This document shows positions 27,172 through 36,452 of a DNA stretch of 64,000 nt, in pieces. The notes under the pieces were generated by a model. That model searched no databases, had not been told where the DNA came from, and was given only the letters and a program-made list of their open reading frames with translations. A program made the translations under genes and the position numbers. Source of the DNA: Leptolyngbyaceae cyanobacterium (GTDB lineage Bacteria > Cyanobacteriota > Cyanobacteriia > Cyanobacteriales > Aerosakkonemataceae); assembly GCA_036703985.1 (NCBI GenBank), contig DATNQN010000068.1, forward strand, positions 32,183 to 96,182. The letters are read 5' to 3'. Numbering within the stretch: the stretch's first letter is position 1; each line of letters begins with the position of its first letter.

Positions 27172-27587
27172 AGGTTGTTCGGATCGGTAAGCCTATTCTC
27201 TATTGTGACTCTCTCCCGTTAACTATTGGGAGTATCTTTTACGCTAGCAGATCCCTATTCCGTACTTATTTTGATAAGTATGTTCTATTTATACTTTTTA
27301 TTAAACCACCACCACGTACTAATAAAAATTTCCTGAACCGATTTACATCTAATCGTAATCCTATTCAGAACAGTGGAAAAATTGCCAATAACCAGCAACG
27401 GATACAAAACAGATGAATTTTCAGCCAGTTTTGCGATCGTCCACCATTCATTAGCCATGTGTTCGCTGCGTAATGAGGTTAGTACCAAAAAGAAACATGA
27501 CATTCTATCAACTGGTTAGTTATTACAATCATTGAGCAATATTTCTACTTTAATCCAATTAAGTATGATGAATTTGAGGAAAAAAAT
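27172..27587. other. Intergenic region, no gene seen
   Basis: This 416-base spacer lies between the divergent dnaG and a small plus-strand ORF. A 72-codon minus-strand frame at 27285-27503 has no ribosome site or recognisable sequence, and I do not count it. No repeats or hairpins stand out. Confidence 0.4.
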
Positions 27588-27770
27588 ATGGAAGGTTTAG
27601 CATACATTTACATGGCGTTGGCTTATGAAGAAGTCCAAAACGAAAGTAATTGCCAAGAAGAAATTGATGATTTTCCCGTAGCAGAGCGACAATATGTTGA
27701 TTTCGATCGGGAATTATCAAGGGAAGATGTGAATAAAAATTATAGCAATTTCTGCACTGCTAAGTTTTGA
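27588..27770 (+). CDS. Small acidic protein, hypothetical
   Basis: A 60-residue ORF starting at an ATG preceded by GAGG eight bases upstream. The product is strongly acidic (MEGLAYIYMALAYEEVQNES...) with no recognised domain. A second 52-residue ORF follows after 12 bases on the same strand, also with a ribosome site. The good ribosome site and tandem layout support it being real. Confidence 0.5.
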   Translation: MEGLAYIYMALAYEEVQNESNCQEEIDDFPVAERQYVDFDRELSREDVNKNYSNFCTAKF

Positions 27771-27782
27771 AGGTCAATCTTT

Positions 27783-27941
27783 ATGCCAACTAAAATCGCA
27801 TCACTAGAACTATTAATTGAGGAGTTAACAATTCTGATCGGAGAAATTGAGAGTAATCCTGGCATTTCTTCATGGACAATCCGGATGACTCTCAAAGCAA
27901 TTGTAGAGAAAGCCAATAAAATCCAGCAAGAAGCACCATAA
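27783..27941 (+). CDS. Small helical protein, hypothetical
   Basis: A 52-residue ORF, MPTKIASLELLIEELTILIG..., with GAAGG about nine bases before the ATG. The sequence reads as two amphipathic helices (LLIEELTILIGEIE and IRMTLKAIVEKANKIQQ). It follows the 60-residue ORF by 12 bases and precedes a strong hairpin at 28046, so the two may form a bicistronic mRNA. No function is recognised. Confidence 0.5.
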   Translation: MPTKIASLELLIEELTILIGEIESNPGISSWTIRMTLKAIVEKANKIQQEAP

Positions 27942-28045
27942 GCGAGGCGGGTTAAATTCAATTACACCCTCTAAAACTAACATGGTAATTAATTATAGGC
28001 GTGTCATCATCATCCCATTAAAAATAATTACTCATTGGACAAAAG

Positions 28046-28076
28046 AAATGCTCTCACTATTTGGGTGAGAGCATTT
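28046..28076. terminator. Bidirectional hairpin terminator
   Basis: AAATGCTCTCAC (28046-28057) is perfectly inverted at 28065-28076 with a 7-base loop. It lies between convergent genes (small ORFs on plus, 28112 gene on minus). The minus-strand side is followed by CTTTTG. Confidence 0.75.
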
Positions 28077-28111
28077 CCGTTTCGAGCGTAAAATGTAATT
28101 TGAGAAAGTAG

Positions 28112-28882
28112 TTATGCGGTTTTGAAAAAGCGAATAATCTCGCGGACGTGATCGAGAAATTGGCTATCAACTGTCAATTGAGAAATGGCTTGTTGCGCTT
28201 CGCGAGAAAGTCGGTTATGCTCTGCTTGATTGGTCGATCGCAATTCTTCAACCGCAGCAGATAAGCGGTTTAAGTCATGGCGAACTCCATCTGATAGGCG
28301 TTGTTGCGTAGAGACTAAAGAATCCGGATATTCTGGATTCAGTTTATCTTGAATACCTTTAATTGCCGTCTCTAAATTGGTAAAGCGACTACGCAATTCA
28401 ATGATATCTTCGCGGGGATATTTTACCTGTTCCCGAATCATCGCCAATCGCATTGCTAAATATTGGTAACCGCGAATCGCAGGACGCAATAAAGTTAATA
28501 GCAAAGCTGCTCCAGAACTAATGTAACCGATCGTACTAATACCAGCCGCAGCTAAAGCATAAAATCCGATCGCAGAAAGCAGATGTAGCGCAATGGCAAC
28601 GAAGAGCGATCGCTTCTCTACCATTTTGGCATAATCAACTTGTTTGCGATCGACTGTAATTCCTTTTTCTGTAGACTGTGCTGCTTCTGTAATGACTTCT
28701 TTCGCCTCAAAATGAACGTTCCACGGTACGGTGACAATTACCAACAACCACTCAAAAATCGCCACCGCAACTACCCAGTCTAAAAAGCTACCAGTTGGTA
28801 CGTGTAACCATTGCAGGATACCAAACACTAGCAATACTAAAAATACTGCTCCTAAATTAACGCTGATAAAGGTGTAATACAT
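28112..28882 (-). CDS. Membrane protein with C-terminal coiled coil, hypothetical
   Basis: A 256-residue protein with a clear ribosome site (GAGGTAACGAGA before ATG). Hydrophobic segments lie at about 3-25, 35-55, 93-113 and 115-135. The last 110 residues are charged and helical (DIIELRSRFTNLETAIKGIQ; HNRLSREAQQAISQL), suggesting a coiled coil in the cytoplasm. I do not recognise the family. It may be a membrane-tethered scaffold; nothing in the neighbourhood points to a pathway. Confidence 0.65.
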   Translation of the reverse strand: MYYTFISVNLGAVFLVLLVFGILQWLHVPTGSFLDWVVAVAIFEWLLVIVTVPWNVHFEAKEVITEAAQSTEKGITVDRKQVDYAKMVEKRSLFVAIALHLLSAIGFYALAAAGISTIGYISSGAALLLTLLRPAIRGYQYLAMRLAMIREQVKYPREDIIELRSRFTNLETAIKGIQDKLNPEYPDSLVSTQQRLSDGVRHDLNRLSAAVEELRSTNQAEHNRLSREAQQAISQLTVDSQFLDHVREIIRFFKTA

Positions 28883-29081
28883 TCTCGTTACCTCTAAGGC
28901 GAACGCACATATCTATCCTGGCGATGCGTTAGGAATAACATTGACCGGTTTGTGATACTTCTGTGAGTTTCACATAGTATGCCAGAAAATACCAGTAAAA
29001 GTATCCCAGCGGGGTACTGTCACAGTGCCACTTGATTGATGAGAATATCAAGTATAAACAACTGTCTACTCATCAAAATCC

Positions 29082-29417
29082 ATGAACGCGCAGCAATCAC
29101 AAGGAAACTCTTTTTTTCATTGTTTAGGTGGCAGAAAACAATTTAACGGTTATGTTGCGACTTTACTATTAACAGTAATGTGTCCTTTACTAAAAGCATC
29201 TTTTACTGAATATTCTTTGGGAATTCTCGGTGCGCTTGGACTGACAAGTGGGTTGATCGCTTTAGAAGATAGAGATAAAAATGCCAGAAAAATGGAAATT
29301 ACTACTGGTAGTTTTTCAATTGGGAATAGTGCTGGCAAAAATATGCTTCCTAATGAAGGGACTGGGTTAAGAATTAGCGAAGAAACGGGAGCAATTGCAA
29401 TGGCGGGGAATAAGTAG
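29082..29417 (+). CDS. Small hypothetical protein with hydrophobic segment
   Basis: A 111-residue ORF with a hydrophobic stretch (about 24-62, ATLLLTVMCPLL and LGILGALGLTSGLIAL) and a polar, Gly-rich C-terminus. No ribosome site is obvious and no family is recognised. It is divergent from the coiled-coil membrane gene. It could be genuine or a chance frame; the amino-acid composition is protein-like. Confidence 0.45.
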   Translation: MNAQQSQGNSFFHCLGGRKQFNGYVATLLLTVMCPLLKASFTEYSLGILGALGLTSGLIALEDRDKNARKMEITTGSFSIGNSAGKNMLPNEGTGLRISEETGAIAMAGNK

Positions 29418-29544
29418 CTTAGAAGTGCGATCGCATCTAAAATTCTAGACGTAAAAAATTAACGCTCATTATTTATTTTACTTGATAACGAGCGTTTTTA
29501 TTTAGCAGATTTACAGAGCCTTCTAGGTAAACGAGCTACTCTCC

Positions 29545-29573
29545 AAACCCGATTTTTTCAAGAAATCGGGTTT
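29545..29573. repeat. AAACCCGA hairpin (family member 3)
   Basis: AAACCCGATTT (29545-29555) is inverted at 29563-29573, with the same TTTCAAGAAA centre as other family members. The G-to-A change is matched by a compensating C-to-T change in the other arm. Confidence 0.7.
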
Positions 29574-29718
29574 CTATCCTGCATTTGAGGTAACCAGAAT
29601 CTACTGTAAATTTAGCATGAGTGAAATAGACTTGCTTTTTCAGCGGAGTTAGGGGGGAGAATTGACTATTTTTTGAATTTTGAATTGATTTGACCGTATT
29701 TGTAACTAACAGCTTAGA

Positions 29719-31485
29719 TTATTTATAAATCGAACCATTCGGCATGGTAGCGCCTTTAAGGTTGGCATTTCTAAGATTCGCTCCATTTAATTTAGCGCCC
29801 TGCAAGTTAGCACCCCTGAGATTTGCACCTCTTAGATAAGCTCCTTTGAGGTTGGCATTTCTGAGATTTGCTCCTCTCAAATCAGCATTTTCTAAGTAAG
29901 AATCTCTAAGATTGACCCCTTCTAAGTAAGCACCTAATAAGTTAGCATTTGGTAGTTTTGCACCTTGTAAATTGGCTTTTTCTAAATCTGTATTTGCTAA
30001 GTTTGCACCTGTCAAATCAGTATCGATAAGTTTGGCATTGCCAAGATTTGCTCCTCCCAAAAAAGCTCCGCTTAACGATGCACTTTGGAGATTAGCACCC
30101 CTCAAATCTGCATTTCCCAAATAAGTACCCGTCATGTAACTGTATGCTAAATTAGCACCTTTTAAGTTAGCGTTTTTGAGATAAACGTAATTTTCTAACT
30201 TGGCACCCCAGAGGTTAGCACCGCTTAAGTCTGCGCCTTCTAAAATGCTAGAATTAAAGTTGGCATAACCAAAGTTTGCACCGCTTAATTTGGCATTTTT
30301 GAGATTGGCACCGGATAGGTTAGTACCTCGCAGATCCGCACGTTGTAAGTTGATATTTTCTAAGTTCCCGTAATATAAGGAAGCCCGGTTTAAGTTAGCA
30401 CTTTCTAGTTGTCTATTTTGCAAGTTGACGCCTGATAAGTTGCACTCAGGACATTGGCGAGTTTTGAGGAGTAGGTTCTTCAATTCTGTTGAGCCTGGAG
30501 AAAAATAGCTGGTTTCGTAGATTCGCTCTCTTTGCATAGATACTATATTTCTCAGCGACATATTTTCGACGAGCAATCCCGAAAATATTGCCCCTGTTAC
30601 AATACATACAACCGTAGCGATCGCAGATGTGTTGCTAATCGCAACTGGCTTGGCGGATCGGTTAGGGTTTTTGATGATATTAATTGACTTAATTGCTGAC
30701 AAAGCATCGGCAGCATTAGGGAAGCGATCTTTTAAATTAGGCGCTACCATTTTGGTTAGCCATTGAATGAAATCCGGGCTTAACTGTGGTAGTAAATGCT
30801 TGAAGTTGAGGCGATAATTTTCATCTATTAAGTTGCCGATTTCGGTTGATTTCGTTTTGGTCAATAAACAAATTAGGGTTGCGCCTAAACTGTAAAGATC
30901 GGAAGCTTCTGTTAGTTGGCGATTGAATAACTGTTCTGGTGGCATGAATCCCAAGGTACCTTTGACTACGCTGCTGACTGCAACTTCCCCTCCTCCGCTG
31001 CGAGCAAATCCGAAGTCAACTAGGTAAATTTTCAGTCGTTCCTGACGGTCAACTAAAATATTTTCAGGTTTAATATCCCGATGAATTATTGGAGGAATTT
31101 GTTGTTGCAGATAAGCTAAAACTTCTAAAACAGCTATGGCGATTTGCTTGATTTCTTCTAATTTGAATAGTTGCAGTTGAGCGAGAGATGGAGCTTGTTT
31201 ATACTCCTGTACTAAGCAAAAACCCGTTGTAGTTTGGAAGGAATCGATGTAACGGGGAATGCTGGGGTGATTGAGATGTCGCAACAGTTGAATTTCTCGT
31301 TCTACATTATCGTAGTGCAACCAATTACTACCTAATTGGGCAAATTGAAATTGCTTAATTACTACTGGTAATTGAGTATTTATACTGCTTGCCAAGTAAG
31401 TAACTCGACCGCAGGCGCGATTGTGACCTAGTTCTCGTTCAACTTGATAGCCGTGCTGGGAGAAATCTGGGAAGTTTGCAATCAT
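29719..31485 (-). CDS. Ser/Thr protein kinase with pentapeptide-repeat tail
   Basis: A 588-residue membrane kinase. The kinase domain (about 12-270) has VVIKQF for the ATP-binding Lys, HRDIKPENILVD as the catalytic loop and VDFGFARSGG as the metal-binding loop. The Gly-rich loop is unusual (ELGHNRACGRV). A membrane segment (about 285-305, AIATVVCIVTGAIFSGLLV) follows, then a short CPECNLSG stretch and about 45 A(N/D)L pentapeptides to the C-terminus. Cyanobacterial kinases with this architecture (SpkB-like) are known. The beta helix probably lies outside the membrane as a sensor or binding surface, which is inferred from topology. Confidence 0.88.
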   Translation of the reverse strand: MIANFPDFSQHGYQVERELGHNRACGRVTYLASSINTQLPVVIKQFQFAQLGSNWLHYDNVEREIQLLRHLNHPSIPRYIDSFQTTTGFCLVQEYKQAPSLAQLQLFKLEEIKQIAIAVLEVLAYLQQQIPPIIHRDIKPENILVDRQERLKIYLVDFGFARSGGGEVAVSSVVKGTLGFMPPEQLFNRQLTEASDLYSLGATLICLLTKTKSTEIGNLIDENYRLNFKHLLPQLSPDFIQWLTKMVAPNLKDRFPNAADALSAIKSINIIKNPNRSAKPVAISNTSAIATVVCIVTGAIFSGLLVENMSLRNIVSMQRERIYETSYFSPGSTELKNLLLKTRQCPECNLSGVNLQNRQLESANLNRASLYYGNLENINLQRADLRGTNLSGANLKNAKLSGANFGYANFNSSILEGADLSGANLWGAKLENYVYLKNANLKGANLAYSYMTGTYLGNADLRGANLQSASLSGAFLGGANLGNAKLIDTDLTGANLANTDLEKANLQGAKLPNANLLGAYLEGVNLRDSYLENADLRGANLRNANLKGAYLRGANLRGANLQGAKLNGANLRNANLKGATMPNGSIYK

Positions 31486-31652
31486 AGTATTGATGAGGAG
31501 CAGGTATAATTATAATTACGATCTTTCCCTGAAAACTCGCACAAACGATCGCGTTTAGCTAAAAATTTAATTAATCTCAAACTAATGCGATCGCATTATT
31601 ACGTAAATTTGGCAAAAATATTGGTTTAAATGTAGCAATTTTAACGGTATGT

Positions 31653-31685
31653 AGAAAGCCGGTTTCTTGAAGAAACCGGCTTTCT
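31653..31685. repeat. AGAAAGCCGG palindrome (family member 4)
   Basis: AGAAAGCCGGTTTCTT (31653-31668) is perfectly inverted at 31670-31685 around a single G. Again a paired substitution (C to G with G to C) keeps the stem intact. Confidence 0.8.
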
Positions 31686-31743
31686 GAGGTTTAAAAAGAG
31701 CGTTCTTTTTCCAAATGTCCCCATCCGAGAACGATCGCGATCG

Positions 31744-31769
31744 AAAACCCCAGTATCCCTACTGGGGTT
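31744..31769 (-). terminator. Rho-independent terminator of the Psb35-like gene
   Basis: AACCCCAGTA (31746-31755) and TACTGGGGTT (31760-31769) form a 10-bp stem with a 4-base loop. The minus-strand transcript continues into TTTTCGA. It starts 26 bases past the stop of the gene at 31796. Confidence 0.8.
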
Positions 31770-31795
31770 AATGATTTTGAGAATTGCCATTGCTT

Positions 31796-32023
31796 TTAGT
31801 TCGGCAAATTGTTGCTGGCATAAGCATCCAAGCTGTAGGCAGGAACCCGCTTGCTGTAGTCTATCTCGGTACCGGTAATTCCGTAAGCCAGCTTTTCAAA
31901 AGATTTAGAACGCCAATTACGTTCGTGGATTGGCTTGGTCTGTTCTCCTCGGAAGTAAGCTTGAGTACCGATTACCGCAGCAGCAGCCCAGCCAACCACT
32001 AACAGTGCAATTACGATCGCCAT
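31796..32023 (-). CDS. psb35: Psb35-like small thylakoid protein
   Basis: A 75-residue single-span protein with an excellent ribosome site (AGGAG, 8 bases before ATG). The N-terminal helix IVIALLVVGWAAAAVIGTQ is followed by a conserved-looking soluble tail, YFRGEQTKPIHERNW ... VPAYSLDAY. I recall this pattern as that of cyanobacterial Psb35 (Ssl2148), which stabilises the CP47 module and its high-light-inducible proteins during photosystem II assembly. Identification rests on memory of the family rather than an alignment. It is monocistronic with its own terminator. Confidence 0.62.
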   Translation of the reverse strand: MAIVIALLVVGWAAAAVIGTQAYFRGEQTKPIHERNWRSKSFEKLAYGITGTEIDYSKRVPAYSLDAYASNNLPN

Positions 32024-32211
32024 TTTTGTTTCTCCTGTTTGAGTTCCTCTGTAAATAAATATAACATATTGTTAAGTTTAGTTAACTGTGACTTGACTCA
32101 TACTGTTATGTGATGTATATCAACAGTCAAGGCGGTGATGGCGACAAACGATTAAGCCAACGGATCGCTCCGCTGGCTAAAAAGATGCTGAAAATTTTAC
32201 CCGTAGGGGTG

Positions 32212-33285
32212 TCACCTCGTTGAGGCAGTATATTTTTCCAGTAAGTCGAGTGCTTCGGCGATCGCAGTCGCAGTAGTAGTATCGTTAGTGTGGTAGATGG
32301 CGCGATGGCGATCGCTATCTAGAGGAGCCCACCGACTCGGATCGGATTGAGTAAAAACAATGACGCTGGGCAACTTTAATGCTGCTGCCAGATGAGAAAC
32401 TCCCGTATCGTTGCAGATCAACAAACGAGCATTCTTTAACAGAACAGCTAAAGCGCCCAAATTCGTGCGCCCAGCTAAATTTAAACTGGGAGACTCCATC
32501 AAAGAGGCTACTTTTGCCGTTAATTCAGCTTCTTTTGCCGTCCCAGTAATGACGATAGTGAATCCGCGAGCAGCTAGGGCATCTGCTACGGCGGCAAATC
32601 CTTCCGGCGACCAACGGCGAGTTGGCGTACTGGCACCGGGATGAATGCAGGCGTAACTCCCTGGCGTAAGTTGGCGAACTTCATCAATTGTCAGCAGCGC
32701 TTCCTTATCCTCTGGCCACAAAGGAAATTCTAATTCTTTTCCTTGAGAAGGAATACCCAAAAATTCCAGCAATCGCAAATAACGCCGCACCTCTGATTCG
32801 TAGGGCAGGTAAGGCAAGAAGCGGATTTCGTCCGGGCAATAATAACCGGGCATAAAGAAACCCGTACTATATTTTGCCCCTAGCAGCACCGTCAGCGGAT
32901 TTGTAATCACGCCACTCCCGTGCATTTGGATCGCGAGGTCAAAACGCTGCTGTTGCACTACTTGCAAAAAAGCCGGAATTTCTGGCGGTTGTACTGGCAC
33001 TTCCGGCAATCCGGGGTAACCAGGAAATTCTACCAGTTCATCTAAGTAGTGTTTGAAGCGTTCTACTAATAGTTTGACTGACGGCACGCCAATCAGCACG
33101 ATCTCTGCTTGTGGAAAAGCCGCACGCAGCGATCGCAATGCTGGCACCGTACACAGAAAGTCCCCCAATCCCGGCAATGCGCGTAAAATTGCGATCCGCT
33201 TCAGAGGAACTTTTCCCAATATTTCTTCCCTATTTTCTGAAAACAGGTTGCTTAAGTAAGGGGTGTGTTGATTTGCGTGATGCAC
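32212..33285 (-). CDS. Family 9 glycosyltransferase (heptosyltransferase-like)
   Basis: A 357-residue GT-B fold enzyme of the ADP-heptose:LPS heptosyltransferase family. The N-terminal IAILRALPGLGDFLCTVPALR (about 30-50), CIHPGASTPTRRW (about 213-225) and the nucleotide-sugar motif ICNDTGVSHLAAAL (about 290-303) are all characteristic. It probably adds a sugar to LPS core or another envelope glycan on the cytoplasmic face. The start is a GTG at 33285 without a good ribosome site, so the first 30 residues are doubtful. No other LPS gene is adjacent. Confidence 0.85.
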   Translation of the reverse strand: MHHANQHTPYLSNLFSENREEILGKVPLKRIAILRALPGLGDFLCTVPALRSLRAAFPQAEIVLIGVPSVKLLVERFKHYLDELVEFPGYPGLPEVPVQPPEIPAFLQVVQQQRFDLAIQMHGSGVITNPLTVLLGAKYSTGFFMPGYYCPDEIRFLPYLPYESEVRRYLRLLEFLGIPSQGKELEFPLWPEDKEALLTIDEVRQLTPGSYACIHPGASTPTRRWSPEGFAAVADALAARGFTIVITGTAKEAELTAKVASLMESPSLNLAGRTNLGALAVLLKNARLLICNDTGVSHLAAALKLPSVIVFTQSDPSRWAPLDSDRHRAIYHTNDTTTATAIAEALDLLEKYTASTR

Positions 33286-33557
33286 GTTTGTTCGATCGCC
33301 AAAAAATATTTAACTGCAAAGGTTCACCACAGGCAAGCGCACCCTGGTATGCCTAATGATACCAATTAGGGTAACTGCTCGTGGTAAAAACTCGAATTTT
33401 TTCAGCTAGGGCTAGGGGAGAGGGAGAAGGGAGAAAGTTGGCGCGATCGTCCGTTCCCCTTTCCCCAGCCAGTTCACGACCCCGAACAAGATAAAAAATC
33501 TTTATATAGCCGGACGCCAGCGAAGCGATCGCGCCCAATTAATCGTTTATCTAAATA

Positions 33558-33725
33558 GAATTCTTCGAGTCAGAATTCAGAATTCAGTATGAATTCTCTA
33601 TGACTGGCGGATGAATAAATAGGTTTAAGACCCCCGCCAAATTTAATATTTAGCGGTCTATAATTATTGGTGAGTCTCCGAGTCCCCACTAATTGATTCT
33701 TAATTCTGTATTATGGCTTCTCAAT
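33558..33725. repeat. AGTCAGAATTC element (copy 2)
   Basis: The left arm (33558-33587) carries GAGTCAGAATTCAGAATTC. The right arm (about 33690-33725) is a decayed inverse (ATTCTTAATTCTG). The core from 33602, GACTGGCGGATGAATAAAT, is shared with the element at 47.7 kb. It abuts the 3' end of the response-regulator gene. Confidence 0.6.
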
Positions 33726-33731
33726 TATTCT

Positions 33732-34775
33732 TCAATACTTAAAAACAGAACCATTTTTCGTAAAATAATAACTATCATCTATCGAAAAACTCGGATGAAA
33801 TACCACTCTATCTCGTCCGCCAAACTTCGCTTCATAAAGAGCGCGATCTGCGGAACAAATTAATAAATTCATCGCCGAATCAGGACGGGGTATTACACTA
33901 GCTACTCCCAAACTTATCGTAATGAACTGGCTAAATTGAGAACCGCTATGAGGTATCGTAAGCGCTTTCACTGCTTCGCGAATGGCTTCTGCTACTTGAA
34001 TCGCTCCTACCGAATCGGTGTTGGGTAAAATAATGCCAAACTCTTCTCCTCCATACCGAGATACCAAATCAGCGGGACGCCTTGCAGATTCGCGAATCGC
34101 ATTCGCTACTAACCGCAGGCATTCATCACCAGCCTGATGTCCGTAACTATCGTTGTACAATTTAAAAAAATCTACGTCGCATAAAATTAAAGACAAAGGT
34201 AATTGCTCTCTTTGCGATCGTTTCCACTCCCTTTGTAAGTATTCGTCAAAACAGCGACGGTTAGCAATTTGAGTTAACCCATCTACAGAAGCAAGTCTTT
34301 CTAACTCTCGATTCGCTGCTTCCAGTTTTAGTGCCAGCAAACGTTCCCGTTCTATTTGTTTTTGCAGTTCCTTCATTGCCCAGTTATTTTTGAGCAAATG
34401 GCGGACTCGCTGACGCAAAACCGCCCAAAAAATAGGCTTTGTAACAAAATCCGTTGCCCCAACTTCAAAAGCTCGATCTACTGAAGCCGGATCGTCTAAA
34501 CTAGTAATCATTAAAATAGGAGGGCAATCATCACTTAAAAGTTTTTTTAACTGGGCACAGCAATCAAAACCATCTATTCCAGGCATGATGGCATCGAGTA
34601 AAATCATATCCGGTTCGATTTGTTTAACTAATTCCAAACACTCTTCACCGTTCAAAGCTTCTGCCACTCTATATCCTTCTTTTTTCATCTCCTGATGTAA
34701 CAGTAAGCGCAAAGATTTTTGGTCGTCTACTATCAAAATTAAAGGAGGGTTGTTGGCAAAATCAGGATTAATCAT
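33732..34775 (-). CDS. Response regulator with diguanylate cyclase domain
   Basis: A 347-residue cytoplasmic protein. The receiver domain (about 12-130) has the VDD acidic pocket near 16, the phosphoacceptor Asp61 in LLDAIMPG, and the TKP lysine near 112. A coiled linker (135-165) leads to a GGDEF domain (165-330) with an intact active site, GGEEF. An RPAD inhibitory site lies five residues before it. It should make c-di-GMP on phosphorylation and be product-inhibited. The cognate kinase is not in the window. Confidence 0.92.
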   Translation of the reverse strand: MINPDFANNPPLILIVDDQKSLRLLLHQEMKKEGYRVAEALNGEECLELVKQIEPDMILLDAIMPGIDGFDCCAQLKKLLSDDCPPILMITSLDDPASVDRAFEVGATDFVTKPIFWAVLRQRVRHLLKNNWAMKELQKQIERERLLALKLEAANRELERLASVDGLTQIANRRCFDEYLQREWKRSQREQLPLSLILCDVDFFKLYNDSYGHQAGDECLRLVANAIRESARRPADLVSRYGGEEFGIILPNTDSVGAIQVAEAIREAVKALTIPHSGSQFSQFITISLGVASVIPRPDSAMNLLICSADRALYEAKFGGRDRVVFHPSFSIDDSYYFTKNGSVFKY

Positions 34776-34942
34776 TTTTACTACTCTGGCTCTGATAATT
34801 GTAAATTTTTTTTGCCAAGCCTTGTTCAGCTTCCAGTCAACTTCACAATATAGATGCTACCTTACATTTATTTTACATTGACACCCCGATTAATTTGGCG
34901 ATCGCTAACCATATTGCAATCCTATTTCCTAAACTGGTTCTC

Positions 34943-36178
34943 ATGAATTTCCCTCGCTTACATCCCAGATTACCGTTGCATATCAGCATAGCAGACTTAG
35001 TTTTCTGTCTTTTTTCGTTTTTTTATAAGCCTCAACAAGCACTCCCGACAATACTGAAAGATTTTGCAAAAAACGAGCGACAAGTTTTGGTCACTCTTTC
35101 CGTAAGAACAGCGTTTGATTTACTATTGCAATCATTAAACTTACCCTCCGGCTCAGAAGTTTTGATGACTGCTGTTAATATTGGCGATATGGTAGAAATT
35201 ATCAAACGACACAATTTAGTACCTATACCAATTGATATATCTTTAGATACCCTCGCACCGGATATTCAGGTAATTGAAAATTTAATATCTTCCCGAACTC
35301 GAATTATTCTGGTTGCTCATTTATTCGGTTCAGTGATTAACTTGACAGAAATTACTAAACTTTGCCAAAAATATCAACTTATTTTAGTAGAAGATTGCGC
35401 TCAAGCTTTCTGCGGGGACAAATATTGTGGTAACCCAGAAGCCAATGTAAGTTTATTCAGTTTTGGGCCAATTAAATCTTGTACTGCTTTGGGGGGAGCA
35501 ATTGCCTGCATTCGAGACAAAAAACTTGCCGAAAAAATGAGCGCGATCGCAGAAAAATATCCCCAGCGCAGCGAGTGGTGGTTTTGCCAGCGAGTATTGA
35601 AATACTTTGTGCTTAAATTGCTTTCATTACCTTGGATTTACTATTATTTAATCAGGTTAATCAAATTACTAGGTTGGAATATAGATTCTACGATCAATTC
35701 TCTCACTAGGGGTTTTTATAAAGGAGATATTCTTAGCAAAATCAGATATCGTCCTCCCCAAACTATGGTCTCTCTTTTGTGGCGGAGACTCAACAATTTT
35801 GATAATGGCTATTTTGAACGAAGAGAATCAAAAGCCCGTTTCTTCATTTCTCTTTTAGACCCTGAAATAATTTGTCCTGGTAGTAAGGCAATTTTCCACT
35901 CATTTTGGGTGTTGCCAATTTTAACCGATTGCCCGGAAAATTTAATAGAAAACTTGCGAAATAAAGGCTTTGATTCAACTAGAGGTAACACCAGTATAAT
36001 TCATCTCAATGACGGTTACTATGGAGAGAAGAACTGCACGGTAAATGCCTTAATGCCAAAACAAGTAAACGAGCAGTTTTTATATCTTCCCATATCGAAA
36101 AATTTAGCAGAAAAAGAACTCGTATATTTAGCAAATTTGCTGAATCAAGCCAATTCAAAAAGCTTTAAAAAAGTATAA
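34943..36178 (+). CDS. DegT/DnrJ/EryC1-family PLP aminotransferase
   Basis: A fold-type I PLP enzyme of the sugar aminotransferase family, about 411 residues. VEDCAQAF carries the ring-binding Asp region, and FSFGPIKSCTALGGA the Schiff-base Lys followed by Gly-Gly. The DegT family aminates keto-sugars for polysaccharide or glycopeptide synthesis. The C-terminal half holds an unusual hydrophobic stretch (LSLPWIYYYLIRLIKLLGW), as in the VioA/PseC-like long variants. I prefer the ATG at 34943 over an upstream TTG at 34895; neither has a clear ribosome site. No sugar-biosynthesis partners are adjacent. Confidence 0.8.
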   Translation: MNFPRLHPRLPLHISIADLVFCLFSFFYKPQQALPTILKDFAKNERQVLVTLSVRTAFDLLLQSLNLPSGSEVLMTAVNIGDMVEIIKRHNLVPIPIDISLDTLAPDIQVIENLISSRTRIILVAHLFGSVINLTEITKLCQKYQLILVEDCAQAFCGDKYCGNPEANVSLFSFGPIKSCTALGGAIACIRDKKLAEKMSAIAEKYPQRSEWWFCQRVLKYFVLKLLSLPWIYYYLIRLIKLLGWNIDSTINSLTRGFYKGDILSKIRYRPPQTMVSLLWRRLNNFDNGYFERRESKARFFISLLDPEIICPGSKAIFHSFWVLPILTDCPENLIENLRNKGFDSTRGNTSIIHLNDGYYGEKNCTVNALMPKQVNEQFLYLPISKNLAEKELVYLANLLNQANSKSFKKV

Positions 36179-36452
36179 ACTTGAGCGATCGGCTTGAATG
36201 TAATAGTACAAATTGAGCCAGCGATTCAACTTTATCCTTTATTAAGTATAAAGTTATTGCGATCGCATTTTGTTTACTGACAATCATCAGATCGACAAAA
36301 TGCGATCGCCAATCTAGAAAAAGCTACCCAACTCTTCGGAGAGAAAGAAAATCTAGATTCGCCCCAAGCAATTTTAGAAGAGATAAAGCAAATCTAGGAT
36401 AATTTATTCCTTACCATTGAACGATAAAAATATCAACAATTGACAAAAAACT

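Larger units (their letters stand above)
31486..31795. other. Intergenic region with two hairpins
   Basis: This 310-base spacer contains the AAAGCCGG palindrome at 31653-31685 and the terminator at 31744-31769. Upstream of the kinase ATG, around 31505-31640, it is AT-rich and probably promoter-bearing. No gene is seen. Confidence 0.45.

Noticed and set aside
27285..27503. 72-residue minus-strand frame upstream of the small ORFs
   Set aside because: It has no ribosome site, no recognisable composition or domain, and lies in a divergent promoter region.
36302..36397. Possible gene remnant ANLEKATQLFGEKE... ending in TAG
   Set aside because: The frame has no start and only about 31 codons. The peptide resembles a helical repeat tail, but no family can be named, so it could be chance.
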